DNA of 64,000 bases from Lactobacillus amylovorus DSM 20531 (GTDB lineage: Bacteria > Bacillota > Bacilli > Lactobacillales > Lactobacillaceae): the NCBI RefSeq assembly GCF_002706375.1, contig NZ_CP017706.1, positions 1,426,001 to 1,490,000 of the forward strand, read 5' to 3'. Each line of letters opens with the position of its first letter. The first letter of the stretch is position 1. Below are positions 33,379 to 42,478 of this stretch, one piece after another. A program made the translations under genes and the position numbers. The notes beneath the pieces are model-generated. The model was not told the origin of the DNA and made no database searches. It was given only the letters and a program-made list of their open reading frames with translations.

Positions 33379-33942
33379 ATGATTAGACAAGCAAGAAAAA
33401 CAGATTTTCCATTTGTATATCCTATTCTTAAGCAGATTTTTGACGAAATGCAGATGAAGTCGATCGAATCATTGCCAGAAGACCAATTCTATAGTTTGAT
33501 GAAGCTCGGCTTTATTTCTGAAGACTATCGTTATTCTTACCGCCGTGTTTGGGTAGACGAAAGAGAGGGCAGAGTCGTTGGTATTCTCGACATGTATCCA
33601 TACAAGGACCAAAAGATCATTGATGTTGTTTTGCGTCACAATTATGCTAAAACTGGCTTGCCAATTTCAACTGTGATTTTTGATGATCAAGAAGCTTGGC
33701 CACATGAGTGGTATATCGATTCCTTAGCTGTTCATCCCGACCACTGGGGTGAAGGAATCGCCAGCAGCTTGATGGATGAAGCTGAAAAGATTGCCAAGGA
33801 TCATGGCTATAACATCATCAGTTTAAATGTGGATAAAGAAAATCCACGTGCACAAAAGCTCTATGTTCATAAAGGTTACGAAGTAGAGAAGTCAATGACC
33901 ATTGGCGATCGTACTTACGACCACATGATCAAACATATTTAA
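33379..33942 (+). CDS. GNAT-family N-acetyltransferase
   Basis: The 187-aa protein carries the acetyl-CoA binding pattern in WYIDSLAVHPDHWGEGIASS (residues about 117-136) followed by LMDEAEKIAKDHGYNIISLN and a final NPRAQKLYVHKGYEVEKSM. These are the conserved A and B motifs of GNAT enzymes. The N-terminal third is variable, and the acceptor is unknown. It has its own promoter region and AGAGGT site and ends at a bidirectional terminator shared with the convergent TetR gene. Confidence 0.88.
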   Translation: MIRQARKTDFPFVYPILKQIFDEMQMKSIESLPEDQFYSLMKLGFISEDYRYSYRRVWVDEREGRVVGILDMYPYKDQKIIDVVLRHNYAKTGLPISTVIFDDQEAWPHEWYIDSLAVHPDHWGEGIASSLMDEAEKIAKDHGYNIISLNVDKENPRAQKLYVHKGYEVEKSMTIGDRTYDHMIKHI

Positions 33943-33946
33943 CGGC

Positions 33947-33977
33947 AAAAGGGATGCGAGAGGCATCCCTTTTTTTA
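33947..33977. terminator. Bidirectional terminator
   Basis: AAAAGGGATGC-gagag-GCATCCC with T7, serving the GNAT gene and the convergent TetR gene. Confidence 0.85.
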
Positions 33978-34475
33978 CGCATTTGATGGCAACATAAATC
34001 TTACTTCATTGTAGATATCCAATGCATTCTTCTTATGTCCATGAGCCAGCCAATCAGTAACGTGCGAGAACAGCACAGAAGTGAAGCCTTTGATGTGGTT
34101 ATTTGAATAATCGCTGTTAAACAAGTGTGTTTGCATTTCTTTGAAAAAGGCGTTGCTGATGTCTTGGCAGATGTGACGGGATGCATTTTTTGATGCCAAA
34201 TGATAAACATTAATGTAGAACAGGCGAGTGCGATCGATTTGTTTGAGATAAGCATAAATAATCTGTTCGGTGTCGTAGTCGCGGTAATCTAAAAAGTGCT
34301 GATGAATCTCATGTTGAATCGCATCAGAAAACAAGTCCGGCATGCTTGAGTATCTACTGTAGAAAACGCTACGCGTGATACCGAGTGCATCACAAAATTG
34401 CGTTACAGAATATGTCTTTAATAATGTAGTAGCTAATTCCTCTTTTAAAATTCTAATTGCTATATTTCTATTCAT
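33975..34475 (-). CDS. TetR-family transcriptional regulator
   Basis: The 166-aa protein has an N-terminal HTH (about 10-55): LLKTYSVTQFCDALGITRSVFYSRYSSM, where helix three reads TRSVFYSRYSS in place of the usual TxGxxYxxFxxK. The rest is helical, with a ligand/dimer domain. It ends at the shared terminator. No adjacent target gene is obvious; the region upstream (34476-34870) has no complete gene. Confidence 0.8.
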   Translation of the reverse strand: MNRNIAIRILKEELATTLLKTYSVTQFCDALGITRSVFYSRYSSMPDLFSDAIQHEIHQHFLDYRDYDTEQIIYAYLKQIDRTRLFYINVYHLASKNASRHICQDISNAFFKEMQTHLFNSDYSNNHIKGFTSVLFSHVTDWLAHGHKKNALDIYNEVRFMLPSNA

Positions 34476-34874
34476 ACATAATTCCCCTTTATATAATACT
34501 TAATTAAATTACACCTATCTCTAACTTTCTCACTCACTTCATGGTTATAAAATATATCAGGAGTGGAATAATATAGCAATAGTCTTTTTTTATAATAATT
34601 TGTTTATAGCTTGATGTAAGCATAATCCACGCGCTTAATGTGCTTACAGGTAATGCAAAAAATTTTTTGTAGAATAAAAAAACATAACTACTGTAAATGA
34701 ACAATAATCATGCGTAATCGCTGAAAACGTTGATTTAACAACATTCTTACTCAAGAATGCTTTAGTACCGGGATTTGTAGCTATATAGTTAATCATTAAT
34801 CTTATCTAATGGAAGATACAAAAAGGAGCAGGCTGTATGAAAATCGTGGGGCAAATTAAAACTATAACGTCAAA
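34476..34874. other. Stretch without a complete gene
   Basis: It contains the TetR promoter region and a short ORF of 13 codons (ATG 34837, MKIVGQIKTITSN) that follows a perfect AAAAAGGAG site. The latter looks like the surviving start of a lost gene. TGAAAACGTTGATTT near 34723 is a partial cre. I see nothing else. Confidence 0.4.
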
Positions 34875-35325
34875 TTAGTGGTTAAACTTCTTGTAGTTTT
34901 GGATGTAACGTTTTGCAACGCCCATCATGTGAACACTGATCTTGCTTGGGTCATCCTTCAAACCACTGAAGCTAACACCAAAGTACTTAGTCTTAGTATC
35001 GTAGTTCTTGGTACGGCAACCAAGCAAGTCGCCTGCGTGTTCCCATTCAGTGTATCTTGAAGAATCATTCATTTGGCTGTCTGAACCAGAGAAGCCACCG
35101 AAAAGCATTTGCTTAACGTTAAAGTAAATTTGGTTCTTCAAAGCTGACATGGTACGCATGTTAGCTTTGTCGATACCTGGAACATAGTGATCAGCATCCC
35201 AGCAAGATTTGTCGTGATTGTAGTATTGGTCAGCTACACGATCAGCAAAGTGTAAAGCACCAGTCTTGTAAGTCCAAGATTGCTTGCCTTACCAGTTTGG
35301 TTCCATTTAATAACGCCTTTTGAGA
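34875..35325 (-). pseudogene. C-terminal remnant of a larger, probably secreted protein
   Basis: The minus frame at 34875-35159 continues upstream without a start (SWTYKTGALHFADRVADQYY, SCWDADHYVPGIDKANM), to a frameshift near 35275, with GVIKWNQTGKAS in the other frame just before. The 5' end is then lost. The preserved part has QIYFNVKQMLFGGFSGSDSQ and YTEWEHAGDLLGCRTKNYD and ends KRYIQNYKKFNH. I do not recognise the family. Good codon usage suggests that it was once well expressed. The 3' end is intact. Confidence 0.55.
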
Positions 35326-35965
35326 TAACAAAACATATAGTTTTGCGTCAAAAATGCTGTTATTTTAAGATTTAAGCGCTAAAAAAAGCAATTCTATACG
35401 GCTAATAAATGATTTTATGTTTTTTTATCGAAAATCAGAATATTTAAATAGTTAATAGATATAACACAAATTATTTGAAATAAGTAAAATCAAAAAGCTA
35501 AGAAATACCGTTATATCGGCGATTTTTAGCACCTAATCCATATTAACTATATGAATACATAAATAAAAAATAGCAATAATTGCGTGCTCATAAAAAACAC
35601 AATATATGGCTAAAAAGGGCATCTCAGGCTAAATCTAGCAATTAAAGCTATGTATAACTAACAAAATATCCAATACGTCAAATTAATCCTATACGTTATA
35701 CAATATAGGCTCTATTTGAAATAACAGATTGGCTAAGTTTTTTCTCTTCTTTAATAATTTCTCTCGGTTAAAGTAACAGGATAGCTATTCCGTATATGGT
35801 ATAAAAAATATTTCATGGGTCGAAACGAGTTCCAAGCCGCGAAACAAAGTCTGAAGGCAATGAAAACGAATACATTTTCAAAAAATGATGATATAAATAT
35901 AACCGTAAGGTAAATGAAACGGAACAAAAGAAGAGATAAAAACTTATTCAAAGGAGAGAAATAAG
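35326..35965 (+). promoter_or_regulatory. Long leader region of the maltose-6-phosphate glucosidase, with a consensus cre
   Basis: About 640 bp with no convincing gene. ATGAAAACGAATACA (35860-35874) matches the cre consensus WTGNAANCGNWNNCW at every position, 92 bp before the start. GATATAAATATAACC (35889 on) may hold the -10. The ribosome site AAAGGAGAGAAATAAG precedes ATG 35966. The rest is AT-rich, with several short palindromic stretches and no long repeat. Confidence 0.6.
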
Positions 35966-37303
35966 ATGAACGGTAAGAAATATTCAGTAGTTATTGCCGG
36001 TGGTGGTAGTACTTTTACACCAGGATTTGTCCTCGACTTAATCAAGAGCCAAGACAAGTTCCCAATGAGACAATTGAAGTTCTACGATAACGATGCAGAA
36101 CGTCAAAAGAAGATTGGTGAAGCTGTTAAGATCATCATGAAGGAAAGAGCTCCACAAATTAAGTTCTCATACACCACTGATCCAAAGGAAGCTTTCACCG
36201 ACGTTGACTTCGTAATGGGTTCAATTCGTGTTGGTAAATACCACATGAGAAGCTTGGATGAAAAGATCCCATTGAAATACGGCGTAAATGGTCAAGAAAC
36301 TACCGGACCCGGAGGAATGGCTTACGGTCTTCGTTCAATTCCTGCCATCATTCAAATCATTGACTGGATGCAAGAATACTCACCAAATGCTTGGATGATC
36401 AACTACTCCAACACCATTGCGATCGTTGCTGAAGCTTGCCGTCGTCTTCGTCCAAACGCAAAAGTTATCAACATCTGTGACATGCCTATTGATGACATGG
36501 ACAGAATGGCAGCTATCTGCGGTCTTAACAGCTGGCATGACATTGACTTCAACTACTACGGCTTGAACCACTTCGGCTGGTGGAAAGAAGTTAGAAACAA
36601 GAAGACCGGCGAAGACTTGATGCCTAAACTTAAGGAATACGTTAAGGACCATGGCTATTGGGTAGGCGGTGAATACGACAAGAATACTGAAGCTTCATGG
36701 GAAGCAACATTCAAGAAGGTCGCCGACGACTACAAGATGGATCCAGAAACCTTGCCAAACAATTACATGCAATACTACTACTTCCCACAATATGAAGTAG
36801 CAAACGCTGATCCAAAGCACACTCGTACCGATGAAATTCGTGAACACCGTCAAAAGATTGTCTTCGGTGAATGTGAACGTATCGTTAAGGCTGGTACCGC
36901 TAAGGACAACATTTGGGACATCTCAGGTTTGCACTCAGAATATATAGTTGATATTATTCACGCTATTGCTTTTAACACTCACGAAAAGTTCTTGGCTAAC
37001 TGCCCTAATAATGGTGCCATTTCTAACATGGATCCAGATTCAATCGTTGAAGTTCCTGCATTATTCGGTGCTGATGGTATTCAACCTATGGCAACTGGTA
37101 AGGCCGGCCGCTTCCAAAGAGGTTTGATGATGGAACAACAAACTTGTGAAAAGTTGGTTGTTGATGCCTACGTTGAACATTCTTACCAAAAGATGCTTCA
37201 AGCCTTCGCTTTGAACAAAACTGTACCAGACGCTTCAGTTGCTAAGAAGATTTTAGATGACATGATTCCAGTTAACGCTCCATACTGGCCAGAATTGAAA
37301 TAA
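35966..37303 (+). CDS. malH: 6-phospho-alpha-glucosidase (GH4, maltose-6'-phosphate hydrolase)
   Basis: The 445-aa NAD- and metal-dependent enzyme splits phosphorylated maltose and related disaccharides. GH4 features: the Rossmann start VVIAGGGSTFTPGFVLDLI, GVNGQETTGPGGMAYGLRS, INYSNTIAIVAEA, metal-binding Cys in VINICDMPIDDM and metal-binding His in YYGLNHFGWW. Codon usage is strongly biased (TAC, AAC, AAG), as in highly expressed genes of lactobacilli. Regulation by CcpA is suggested by the perfect cre upstream; the RpiR regulator downstream may also act on it. The matching PTS EIIBC is not in the window. Confidence 0.93.
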   Translation: MNGKKYSVVIAGGGSTFTPGFVLDLIKSQDKFPMRQLKFYDNDAERQKKIGEAVKIIMKERAPQIKFSYTTDPKEAFTDVDFVMGSIRVGKYHMRSLDEKIPLKYGVNGQETTGPGGMAYGLRSIPAIIQIIDWMQEYSPNAWMINYSNTIAIVAEACRRLRPNAKVINICDMPIDDMDRMAAICGLNSWHDIDFNYYGLNHFGWWKEVRNKKTGEDLMPKLKEYVKDHGYWVGGEYDKNTEASWEATFKKVADDYKMDPETLPNNYMQYYYFPQYEVANADPKHTRTDEIREHRQKIVFGECERIVKAGTAKDNIWDISGLHSEYIVDIIHAIAFNTHEKFLANCPNNGAISNMDPDSIVEVPALFGADGIQPMATGKAGRFQRGLMMEQQTCEKLVVDAYVEHSYQKMLQAFALNKTVPDASVAKKILDDMIPVNAPYWPELK

Positions 37304-37338
37304 TCCAGTTAAACTGCACACCTTTAAAACAAAAAATG

Positions 37339-37374
37339 AAAGGATAACCGTCTATGTGGCGGCTATCCTTTTTG
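37339..37374 (+). terminator. Rho-independent terminator of malH
   Basis: AAGGATA-a-CCG...CGG-c-TATCCTT stem with T5, 36 bp past the stop. Confidence 0.85.
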
Positions 37375-37431
37375 CGTCTAACATGATATTCTTTTGGTAA
37401 AGACAAAATATAGGAAAGAAAGGAAAAAAAG

Positions 37432-38202
37432 ATGGATTTAGAAGCAGCAGTCATGAAGAACAAAGAAGCTTTTAACGAGACTGATAAGGCGATTGTGAGC
37501 TACTTGTTGCAGTATCCTGAAGCTGCCAGCAAGTTGAGTCTGATGGAACTTGCACAGAAGCTGTATGTTTCTAAGTCCGCTATTTTTCGTTTAAGTAAAA
37601 AGCTGGGGTTGAGTGGTTTTAGCGAGTTGAAGTTTGAATTGTCTGAATTAACGGCTAAAAAGGCGCAGCGCGAAAAGTATGCGCAAGGTTTGAATTTTGA
37701 CGCTAATTTGCAAAAGATTCTGGAAGAGACCGTTAAGTATTTTAAGGGTTTGAATCTGACTGATTTGTTCAATGATTTGGATCGCGCTGAAACAATTTAT
37801 ATTTATTCAACCGGTTGGCAGCAGCAAATCATTGCGGAATATTTGGCCCATTCCTTTTTCTTGATTGGTAAAAAAGCGATTATTCTGCCGAGTGCGCGCG
37901 ACGAAGTTTCGATGCTAGGGCGGTCGGTGAAAACCAACGACATGCTGTTTGTGATTTCGTTTGGCGGCTTTAACAAGACGATTCTGGAAGAGCTAAAGAA
38001 AATCGATGCGGTCAATAACCAATTGAAGCTGGTTTCTTTGACTAGTTGGCAGCCAGGAAAGATTGCCTCACTGAGTAATTACAGCTTTTTCTTTAAAACG
38101 ACGCCATTTCAGTTTAGCAATCAGAATGCGGTCACGTTCAGCTCAGCCTATGTTTTGATCGATTTGTTGATGAATGAGTACGGCAAGCATTGCGGTTTGT
38201 AA
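37432..38202 (+). CDS. RpiR/MurR-family transcriptional regulator
   Basis: The 256-aa protein has an N-terminal HTH_6 domain (about 15-80, with LSLMELAQKLYVSKSAIFRLSKKLG) and a C-terminal SIS sugar-phosphate-binding domain (about 105-235, IYIYSTGWQQQIIAEYLAHSF and TNDMLFVISFGGFNKTIL). Such regulators sense phosphosugars. It follows malH after a terminator and precedes ansA after 19 bp, so it could control either. Its codon use is plainer than that of malH. Confidence 0.88.
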   Translation: MDLEAAVMKNKEAFNETDKAIVSYLLQYPEAASKLSLMELAQKLYVSKSAIFRLSKKLGLSGFSELKFELSELTAKKAQREKYAQGLNFDANLQKILEETVKYFKGLNLTDLFNDLDRAETIYIYSTGWQQQIIAEYLAHSFFLIGKKAIILPSARDEVSMLGRSVKTNDMLFVISFGGFNKTILEELKKIDAVNNQLKLVSLTSWQPGKIASLSNYSFFFKTTPFQFSNQNAVTFSSAYVLIDLLMNEYGKHCGL

Positions 38203-38221
38203 AAAATAGAGGATATAGATT

Positions 38222-39217
38222 ATGAAGAAATTATTATTGCTATCAACAGGGGGCACGATTGCTTCTGTAGCATCTAACGCTGGTTTGGTACCTAAGGAAA
38301 CTGGCGAAGAGTTAATCAAGATGCTGGGTAAATTGCCTTATGACATTCACGTCGAGGATATCTTGCAGCTGGATTCATCCAACATTCAGCCGGAAGAATG
38401 GAAGTTTATCGCACAAAATATCTATAAATACCGCAATGATTATGATGGCATCGTCGTTTCACACGGTACGGATACGATGGCATATACCGCTTCAATGCTG
38501 TCTTTTATGTTGAAGAATATTAATATCCCGGTCGTTTTAACGGGGAGTCAGGTGCCAATTAACATCGTCTTAAGTGACGCCCACGACAATTTGCGTTTGG
38601 CCTTTGCGGCTGCCGCTACTTGTCCGCCTGATATTTATTTGGCCTTCCACAACAAGGTAATGTTGGGTTGTCGCTCAGTGAAGGTGCGGACAACCAACTT
38701 CGATGCCTTCGAAAGTGTGAATGTGCCACCTGTAGCCACTGTTTCTTCTGATGGTTTGGTCTTCAATACTGACGACCATTTTCAAAAGAAGCACGATGGC
38801 GAGCCGGTTTTGAATACCAAGATCAATTCACACGTTTCTTTGGTCAAATTGTTCCCTGGTTTTGATCCGAATTTACTGTTTGCGATGGTAGATAGCGGCT
38901 GTCGCGGGATCGTTATTGAGGCCTATGGTTTGGGCGGGATGAACTTTATTCGCCGCAATATGGTAGCCGCAATCGGTAAGTTAATCCGTCGCGGCATCCC
39001 CGTCATCGCCAGCAGCCAATGTTTATATGAACGTAGCGATTTAACCAAGTACGAAGTAGGACGTGAAGCCTTGCTTGAAGGTGCGATCAGCGCCTGCGAT
39101 ATGACGTCTGAGAGTGCGATCACTAAGTTGATGTGGGCTTTAGGCCAAGGCATGGATGTCCACGAAATCGATGATTTTTTCAATACTAATGTCGCTGGCG
39201 AAGTAACTCTTAAGTAA
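38222..39217 (+). CDS. L-asparaginase
   Basis: The 331-aa cytoplasmic-type enzyme converts asparagine to aspartate and ammonia. Both catalytic Thr signatures are visible: LLSTGGTIASVASN near the start and VVSHGTDTMAYTASML at about residue 85, together with VLTGSQVP and the later IVIEAYGLGG. Length fits type I asparaginases. No signal peptide is present. It lies 19 bp after the RpiR gene and shares its strand. Confidence 0.92.
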   Translation: MKKLLLLSTGGTIASVASNAGLVPKETGEELIKMLGKLPYDIHVEDILQLDSSNIQPEEWKFIAQNIYKYRNDYDGIVVSHGTDTMAYTASMLSFMLKNINIPVVLTGSQVPINIVLSDAHDNLRLAFAAAATCPPDIYLAFHNKVMLGCRSVKVRTTNFDAFESVNVPPVATVSSDGLVFNTDDHFQKKHDGEPVLNTKINSHVSLVKLFPGFDPNLLFAMVDSGCRGIVIEAYGLGGMNFIRRNMVAAIGKLIRRGIPVIASSQCLYERSDLTKYEVGREALLEGAISACDMTSESAITKLMWALGQGMDVHEIDDFFNTNVAGEVTLK

Positions 39218-39314
39218 GTTTAAAAATTGTTACAATTTGGTTAAATGTAAGCGTACTCATTCCCGCGATGGCAAGCTCCGTGTATAATATAGAGGCAGAA
39301 GGAGCGTTTCCCGG

Positions 39315-39455
39315 ATGAAGAGTAAAGTTTTAGAAAAAATATGGATTATTCTGGCAGCATTAGGTATTGGCGCTTCCCTTTTTGTCAATAATTCCAACAA
39401 GCTAATCGAGTCTAATACATCACACTTTTCCAACGCAATAATTAGTAAAAAGTAA
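39315..39455 (+). CDS. Small membrane-anchored peptide
   Basis: This 46-aa ORF has a strong site (AGAAGGAG, ten bases before ATG) and its own promoter (TATAAT 39284-39289). It is one hydrophobic helix (IWIILAALGIGASLFV) with a basic start and a hydrophilic tail. A terminator AGTCAC-gcaa-GTGGCT with T7 (39463-39488) follows, so it is a complete monocistronic unit. Function unknown. Confidence 0.7.
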   Translation: MKSKVLEKIWIILAALGIGASLFVNNSNKLIESNTSHFSNAIISKK

Positions 39456-39462
39456 ATTAATT

Positions 39463-39488
39463 CAGTCACGCAAGTGGCTGTTTTTTTA
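39463..39488 (+). terminator. Terminator of the small membrane peptide gene
   Basis: AGtCAC-gcaa-GTGgCT stem followed by seven T. Confidence 0.7.
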
Positions 39489-39509
39489 TATAATAAAGAA
39501 AAACATGAA

Positions 39510-39809
39510 ATGGACGTGAATGAATTGGATAATTTTGAAGAAGTTAGAAACAATTTGCAAATGATTGAAGAAATGCTTAACCGCATGCCACTTGAACACG
39601 GTGGTGAGAATGATGTTTTTGCAGTGACTGCTAAGGATATGGACGATTTGCTCAGCAATGTAACCCCAGACATGAACGGCAAAGATGTTGTAGAAAAGGC
39701 TAAGCCAATTTTGCACACTTGCCACAAGGTTTTGGAATTGCGCAAGAAGGAAAATCGTTTGACTCCAGAACAAGAATCTTTGCTTGAAGACATCGAAAAG
39801 CTTGACTAA
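39510..39809 (+). CDS. Conserved small acidic protein of unknown function
   Basis: The 99-aa protein (MDVNELDNFEEVRNNLQMIE start) is acidic and wholly helical, with a Met-rich middle (EEMLNRMPLEHGGENDVF) and a C-terminal helix pair. No family is recognised. The start is not firm, since no classical ribosome site precedes ATG 39510, and a GTG at 39516 could also serve. TATAAT at 39489 suggests its own promoter. It precedes an orphan EIIA gene by 115 bp. Confidence 0.65.
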   Translation: MDVNELDNFEEVRNNLQMIEEMLNRMPLEHGGENDVFAVTAKDMDDLLSNVTPDMNGKDVVEKAKPILHTCHKVLELRKKENRLTPEQESLLEDIEKLD

Positions 39810-39868
39810 GAGTTTAATTGGAAAAAAATTATAAAACGGCCTGAAACAGGTACTGCGTGAGCTTCTGT

Positions 39869-39900
39869 GTTAAAATGTAAGTATAGAAATCGCTTACATT
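39869..39900. promoter_or_regulatory. Inverted repeat upstream of the orphan EIIA
   Basis: AAATGTAAG...CTTACATTT (39874-39902) is an inverted repeat with an 11-base centre, and the right half reads CGCTTACA like a cre half. It overlaps the promoter region (TTAAAAT), so it may be an operator. Confidence 0.4.
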
Positions 39901-39924
39901 TAATACAAAAAAGAGGTAAAAATT

Positions 39925-40317
39925 ATGGAACTTTTAATTGCAACTCATGAGGGCCTTGCTTCAGGCCTTGTTTCTGCACATGACATGCTGGTAGGCAAAA
40001 ACGACCAAATTATGACAATTGAACTTAACGACAGCGGCATCAGAGACTTCCGCAGACGTTTTGCTGAATTGATGGACAGACATCAATCAGGTCAAGTTTT
40101 GATTTTGACTGATTTAAGAAATGGTACGCCACACTTGGTAGCTAAGGAATATGAAGAAGCTCACCCAGACAGCGTAAGAGTGGTTAGTGGTGCTAACTTG
40201 CCAATGGTTTTGGAATTAGGCCACAATTTAATTAGCGCTAATTTAGATGATGTCGCAAGAAGAGCCATCCAAGTTGGTCGCGGCGACATCGAAGTTGATA
40301 AAATGCAATTGGCATAA
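39925..40317 (+). CDS. Orphan mannose-family PTS EIIA protein
   Basis: The 130-aa protein has the EIIA-Man fold: LLIATHEGLASGLVSAHDML carries the phospho-His (residue 8), then VLILTDLRNGTPHLVAKEY and VVSGANLPMVLELG. No EIIB, EIIC or EIID is adjacent, and a terminator follows at 40321. It could serve a permease elsewhere or act as a regulatory phosphocarrier. A palindrome lies over its promoter. Confidence 0.9.
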   Translation: MELLIATHEGLASGLVSAHDMLVGKNDQIMTIELNDSGIRDFRRRFAELMDRHQSGQVLILTDLRNGTPHLVAKEYEEAHPDSVRVVSGANLPMVLELGHNLISANLDDVARRAIQVGRGDIEVDKMQLA

Positions 40318-40320
40318 AGA

Positions 40321-40350
40321 AAAGACGGTATTTCTACCGTCTATTTTTTT
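40321..40350. terminator. Bidirectional terminator
   Basis: AAAGACGGTA-tttc-TACCGTCT then T7, shared by the orphan EIIA gene and the convergent gene at 40341. Confidence 0.85.
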
Positions 40351-41042
40351 GCAAAAAAGTGTTTGATTTTAGTGAAGATATTTTCTGGTTTTTGATTAGA
40401 ATCATCAATGTTAGTAGGTTGAGTATTATTCTCCTTATTTTCTTGTTTAGTAGAAGAATAATATTTAGCCTTTTTTAGATTCTTATTTTGATGATGATTA
40501 GTCTTTTTCTTAGTACTTTTATGATCAGATAAGCGAATATGCTGGGTGGTTATGCTCTTTGATTTTCGATTGAAATAATGCTTTTCATCGGTCTGAGCTT
40601 CCATCGCAATATCAGGTCTGATGTAGTAAAGATCCCTACTTTCATAGCTGTTGATCAAGAAGACCAAAATATCATGCAGGTCGCAAATGCAGTGCCAGGC
40701 CTGCTTTTTATCAGGTTCTAACTTGCTATCATGAATGGCGGCGTTACCCATACGGCGGACTTCGTCGAATAAATCCATGATGCTAAGCGGATAATTAACC
40801 TCTGAGCGTAAGTAATGTGTATCGTTTCGCAAATTGCGGTATTCGCCATCGCGGATCGGATAATACTGGTTTAAATTTTCTAGCTTAAAAATCTTCTTCA
40901 CGATCGTTTCAAGCAGCAGGCGTGCATTACTGATAACATCGCGATAGTCATCGAGCGCATATAACTTATAAATTTTTTCTGCAGCAGGATATTGTTCATT
41001 GAAGTACTTGCTGTCTTTTAAAAAATCAAAATTAATTTCCAT
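40341..41042 (-). CDS. DUF4145-like protein
   Basis: The 233-aa protein has an N-terminal helical domain (about 1-125, with SNARLLLETIVKKIFKLENL and RRMGNAAIHDSK), which resembles the DUF4145 domain seen alone and fused to restriction enzymes. The C-terminal 90 residues are low-complexity, rich in Lys, Asn, Gln and His, and look disordered. Function unknown. It converges on the EIIA gene and has a clear promoter region of about 95 bp shared divergently with the next gene. Confidence 0.7.
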   Translation of the reverse strand: MEINFDFLKDSKYFNEQYPAAEKIYKLYALDDYRDVISNARLLLETIVKKIFKLENLNQYYPIRDGEYRNLRNDTHYLRSEVNYPLSIMDLFDEVRRMGNAAIHDSKLEPDKKQAWHCICDLHDILVFLINSYESRDLYYIRPDIAMEAQTDEKHYFNRKSKSITTQHIRLSDHKSTKKKTNHHQNKNLKKAKYYSSTKQENKENNTQPTNIDDSNQKPENIFTKIKHFFAKK

Positions 41043-41137
41043 TATGTTTCCCTTTGATTAATTCAAAAAAGATATTTGCTATTTTAGCTCAACTTGGTAC
41101 CCTAGTAAAAAAAGGCATTTTCAAATAGGGTGTAAAC

Positions 41138-42412
41138 ATGAAAAAACATAAAAAACTTTGGGCAACAGGGATCATTATTGTCTTAATCGGTATTCTCGTT
41201 GCCGCTGGTAATTTTTATTATACAAAAGATCGGCAAATTAACCGTATTGTGACGAATTTACGCAATCCAAAAACTGGAATGGCAAAATACGTAACAGCTT
41301 CAACGCCAGATATGAACGTCACCGATAGCAGTTTAAAACCGCTCCAAAGCTATTTTAAAGAGCATAAGCAAGCTGCTAACCGTTTAGCTTATAACTTGCG
41401 TCACAACCGTGATAGCGGCGAAATTCAGTTGGTAGAATCCGGCAGATACTTCCTGCTCTTTCCAAAATACACGCTGCGTGTGCAAGTCTATCGTCCGCAG
41501 ATTAAGACCAACCACGCTGGTTCAACTTTGATGATTAACCACAAAAATTATGGTCAAATGGAAGGTGGCAACCAGAACTACTACCAAGATTTAGGCATGG
41601 TTTTCCCAGGACGCTACCACATTTCAGTTAAATCAACGGTTAACGGCCGCAAGCTTGATGCCGATTCAATCGTCAATATTTGGTCCAACAAGACCGTCGA
41701 TATGAATATCAAGACGGCTACGTTCCAAATCCGCAGCGTGCCTAACGGCGTTATCTACGTCAACGACCGTAAGGTAGGTAAGCTCAACAAGTACGGTAAT
41801 TATACTTTTAAAGACTATCCAATTGCTAAGCGCATGGAAATCTACATCCAAAGCACCGTTAACGGCAAGAAGATTAAGTCCGAAACGGTTAGAGACTTGT
41901 CACAATCAATCAGCTCAGAATTTAGCGATAGTGAAGATGATGTGACCGACTACGACAATACCGCCGATACTTACCAAGGCAACAGCGAAAAAGACGTCTA
42001 CCAAGATGAGGAAGGCGACTACATTGTCAATCCGATTTGGCCTGGTTTGATTCAGGCGGGGGATGCCGCTAGAATGCTCTACAACAACTTCAAGGAGCCA
42101 GACGCCGAAGCCTTTGAAAATGGTGAAGATAATGCCGACTACAAGAAGATTGCTAAGCAAGTTAAGGCTTGGAAGAAGAAAAAGAATCTTAAGAAGTACA
42201 GCGTGAAGGTGAAGGTAATCTCAGTCTTGCCAGGCGAACGCAATTACAGCAATGTGAACTATGAAGTAACCTTTATCAGAAAGTTTAAGGACAAGAGCAA
42301 AAAGAAAGAGAAGTTGTCATACCAGAACGCTATTTTCCATCGAGTCGATGGTCAACAAGAGATTCAAACTTTAGGAAAGTGCAGATTAATCAAAACAAAA
42401 ACTAGCAATTAA
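41138..42412 (+). CDS. TcaA-like membrane-anchored cell-envelope protein
   Basis: The 424-aa protein has one N-terminal membrane segment (WATGIIIVLIGILVAAGNFY, 9-28) and an extracellular part with two repeated beta domains: FQIRSVPNGVIYVNDRKVGK is typical of TcaA second and third domains (PEGA-like). After an acidic linker (about 262-300) comes an NTF2-like C-terminal domain. TcaA proteins affect cell-wall stress and glycopeptide response in staphylococci; the family's zinc ribbon is absent here. A terminator (CTTTTCCACTT...AAGTGGGAAAG with T7, 42429-42468) follows. Confidence 0.75.
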   Translation: MKKHKKLWATGIIIVLIGILVAAGNFYYTKDRQINRIVTNLRNPKTGMAKYVTASTPDMNVTDSSLKPLQSYFKEHKQAANRLAYNLRHNRDSGEIQLVESGRYFLLFPKYTLRVQVYRPQIKTNHAGSTLMINHKNYGQMEGGNQNYYQDLGMVFPGRYHISVKSTVNGRKLDADSIVNIWSNKTVDMNIKTATFQIRSVPNGVIYVNDRKVGKLNKYGNYTFKDYPIAKRMEIYIQSTVNGKKIKSETVRDLSQSISSEFSDSEDDVTDYDNTADTYQGNSEKDVYQDEEGDYIVNPIWPGLIQAGDAARMLYNNFKEPDAEAFENGEDNADYKKIAKQVKAWKKKKNLKKYSVKVKVISVLPGERNYSNVNYEVTFIRKFKDKSKKKEKLSYQNAIFHRVDGQQEIQTLGKCRLIKTKTSN

Positions 42413-42428
42413 AGCTTGATGTTATAGG

Positions 42429-42468
42429 CTTTTCCACTTGTTAAAAAGTGGGAAAGCTTTTTTTGTGC
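42429..42468 (+). terminator. Terminator after the TcaA-like gene
   Basis: GGCTTTTCCACTT-gttaaa-AAGTGGGAAAGCTTTTTTT, a long near-perfect stem with T7. Confidence 0.88.
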
Positions 42469-42478
42469 CAAAAACAGA

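Noticed and set aside
35751..35951. 66-codon minus-strand ORF in the malH leader
   Set aside because: No ribosome site, low-complexity Phe-rich product, and it overlaps the cre and promoter region.
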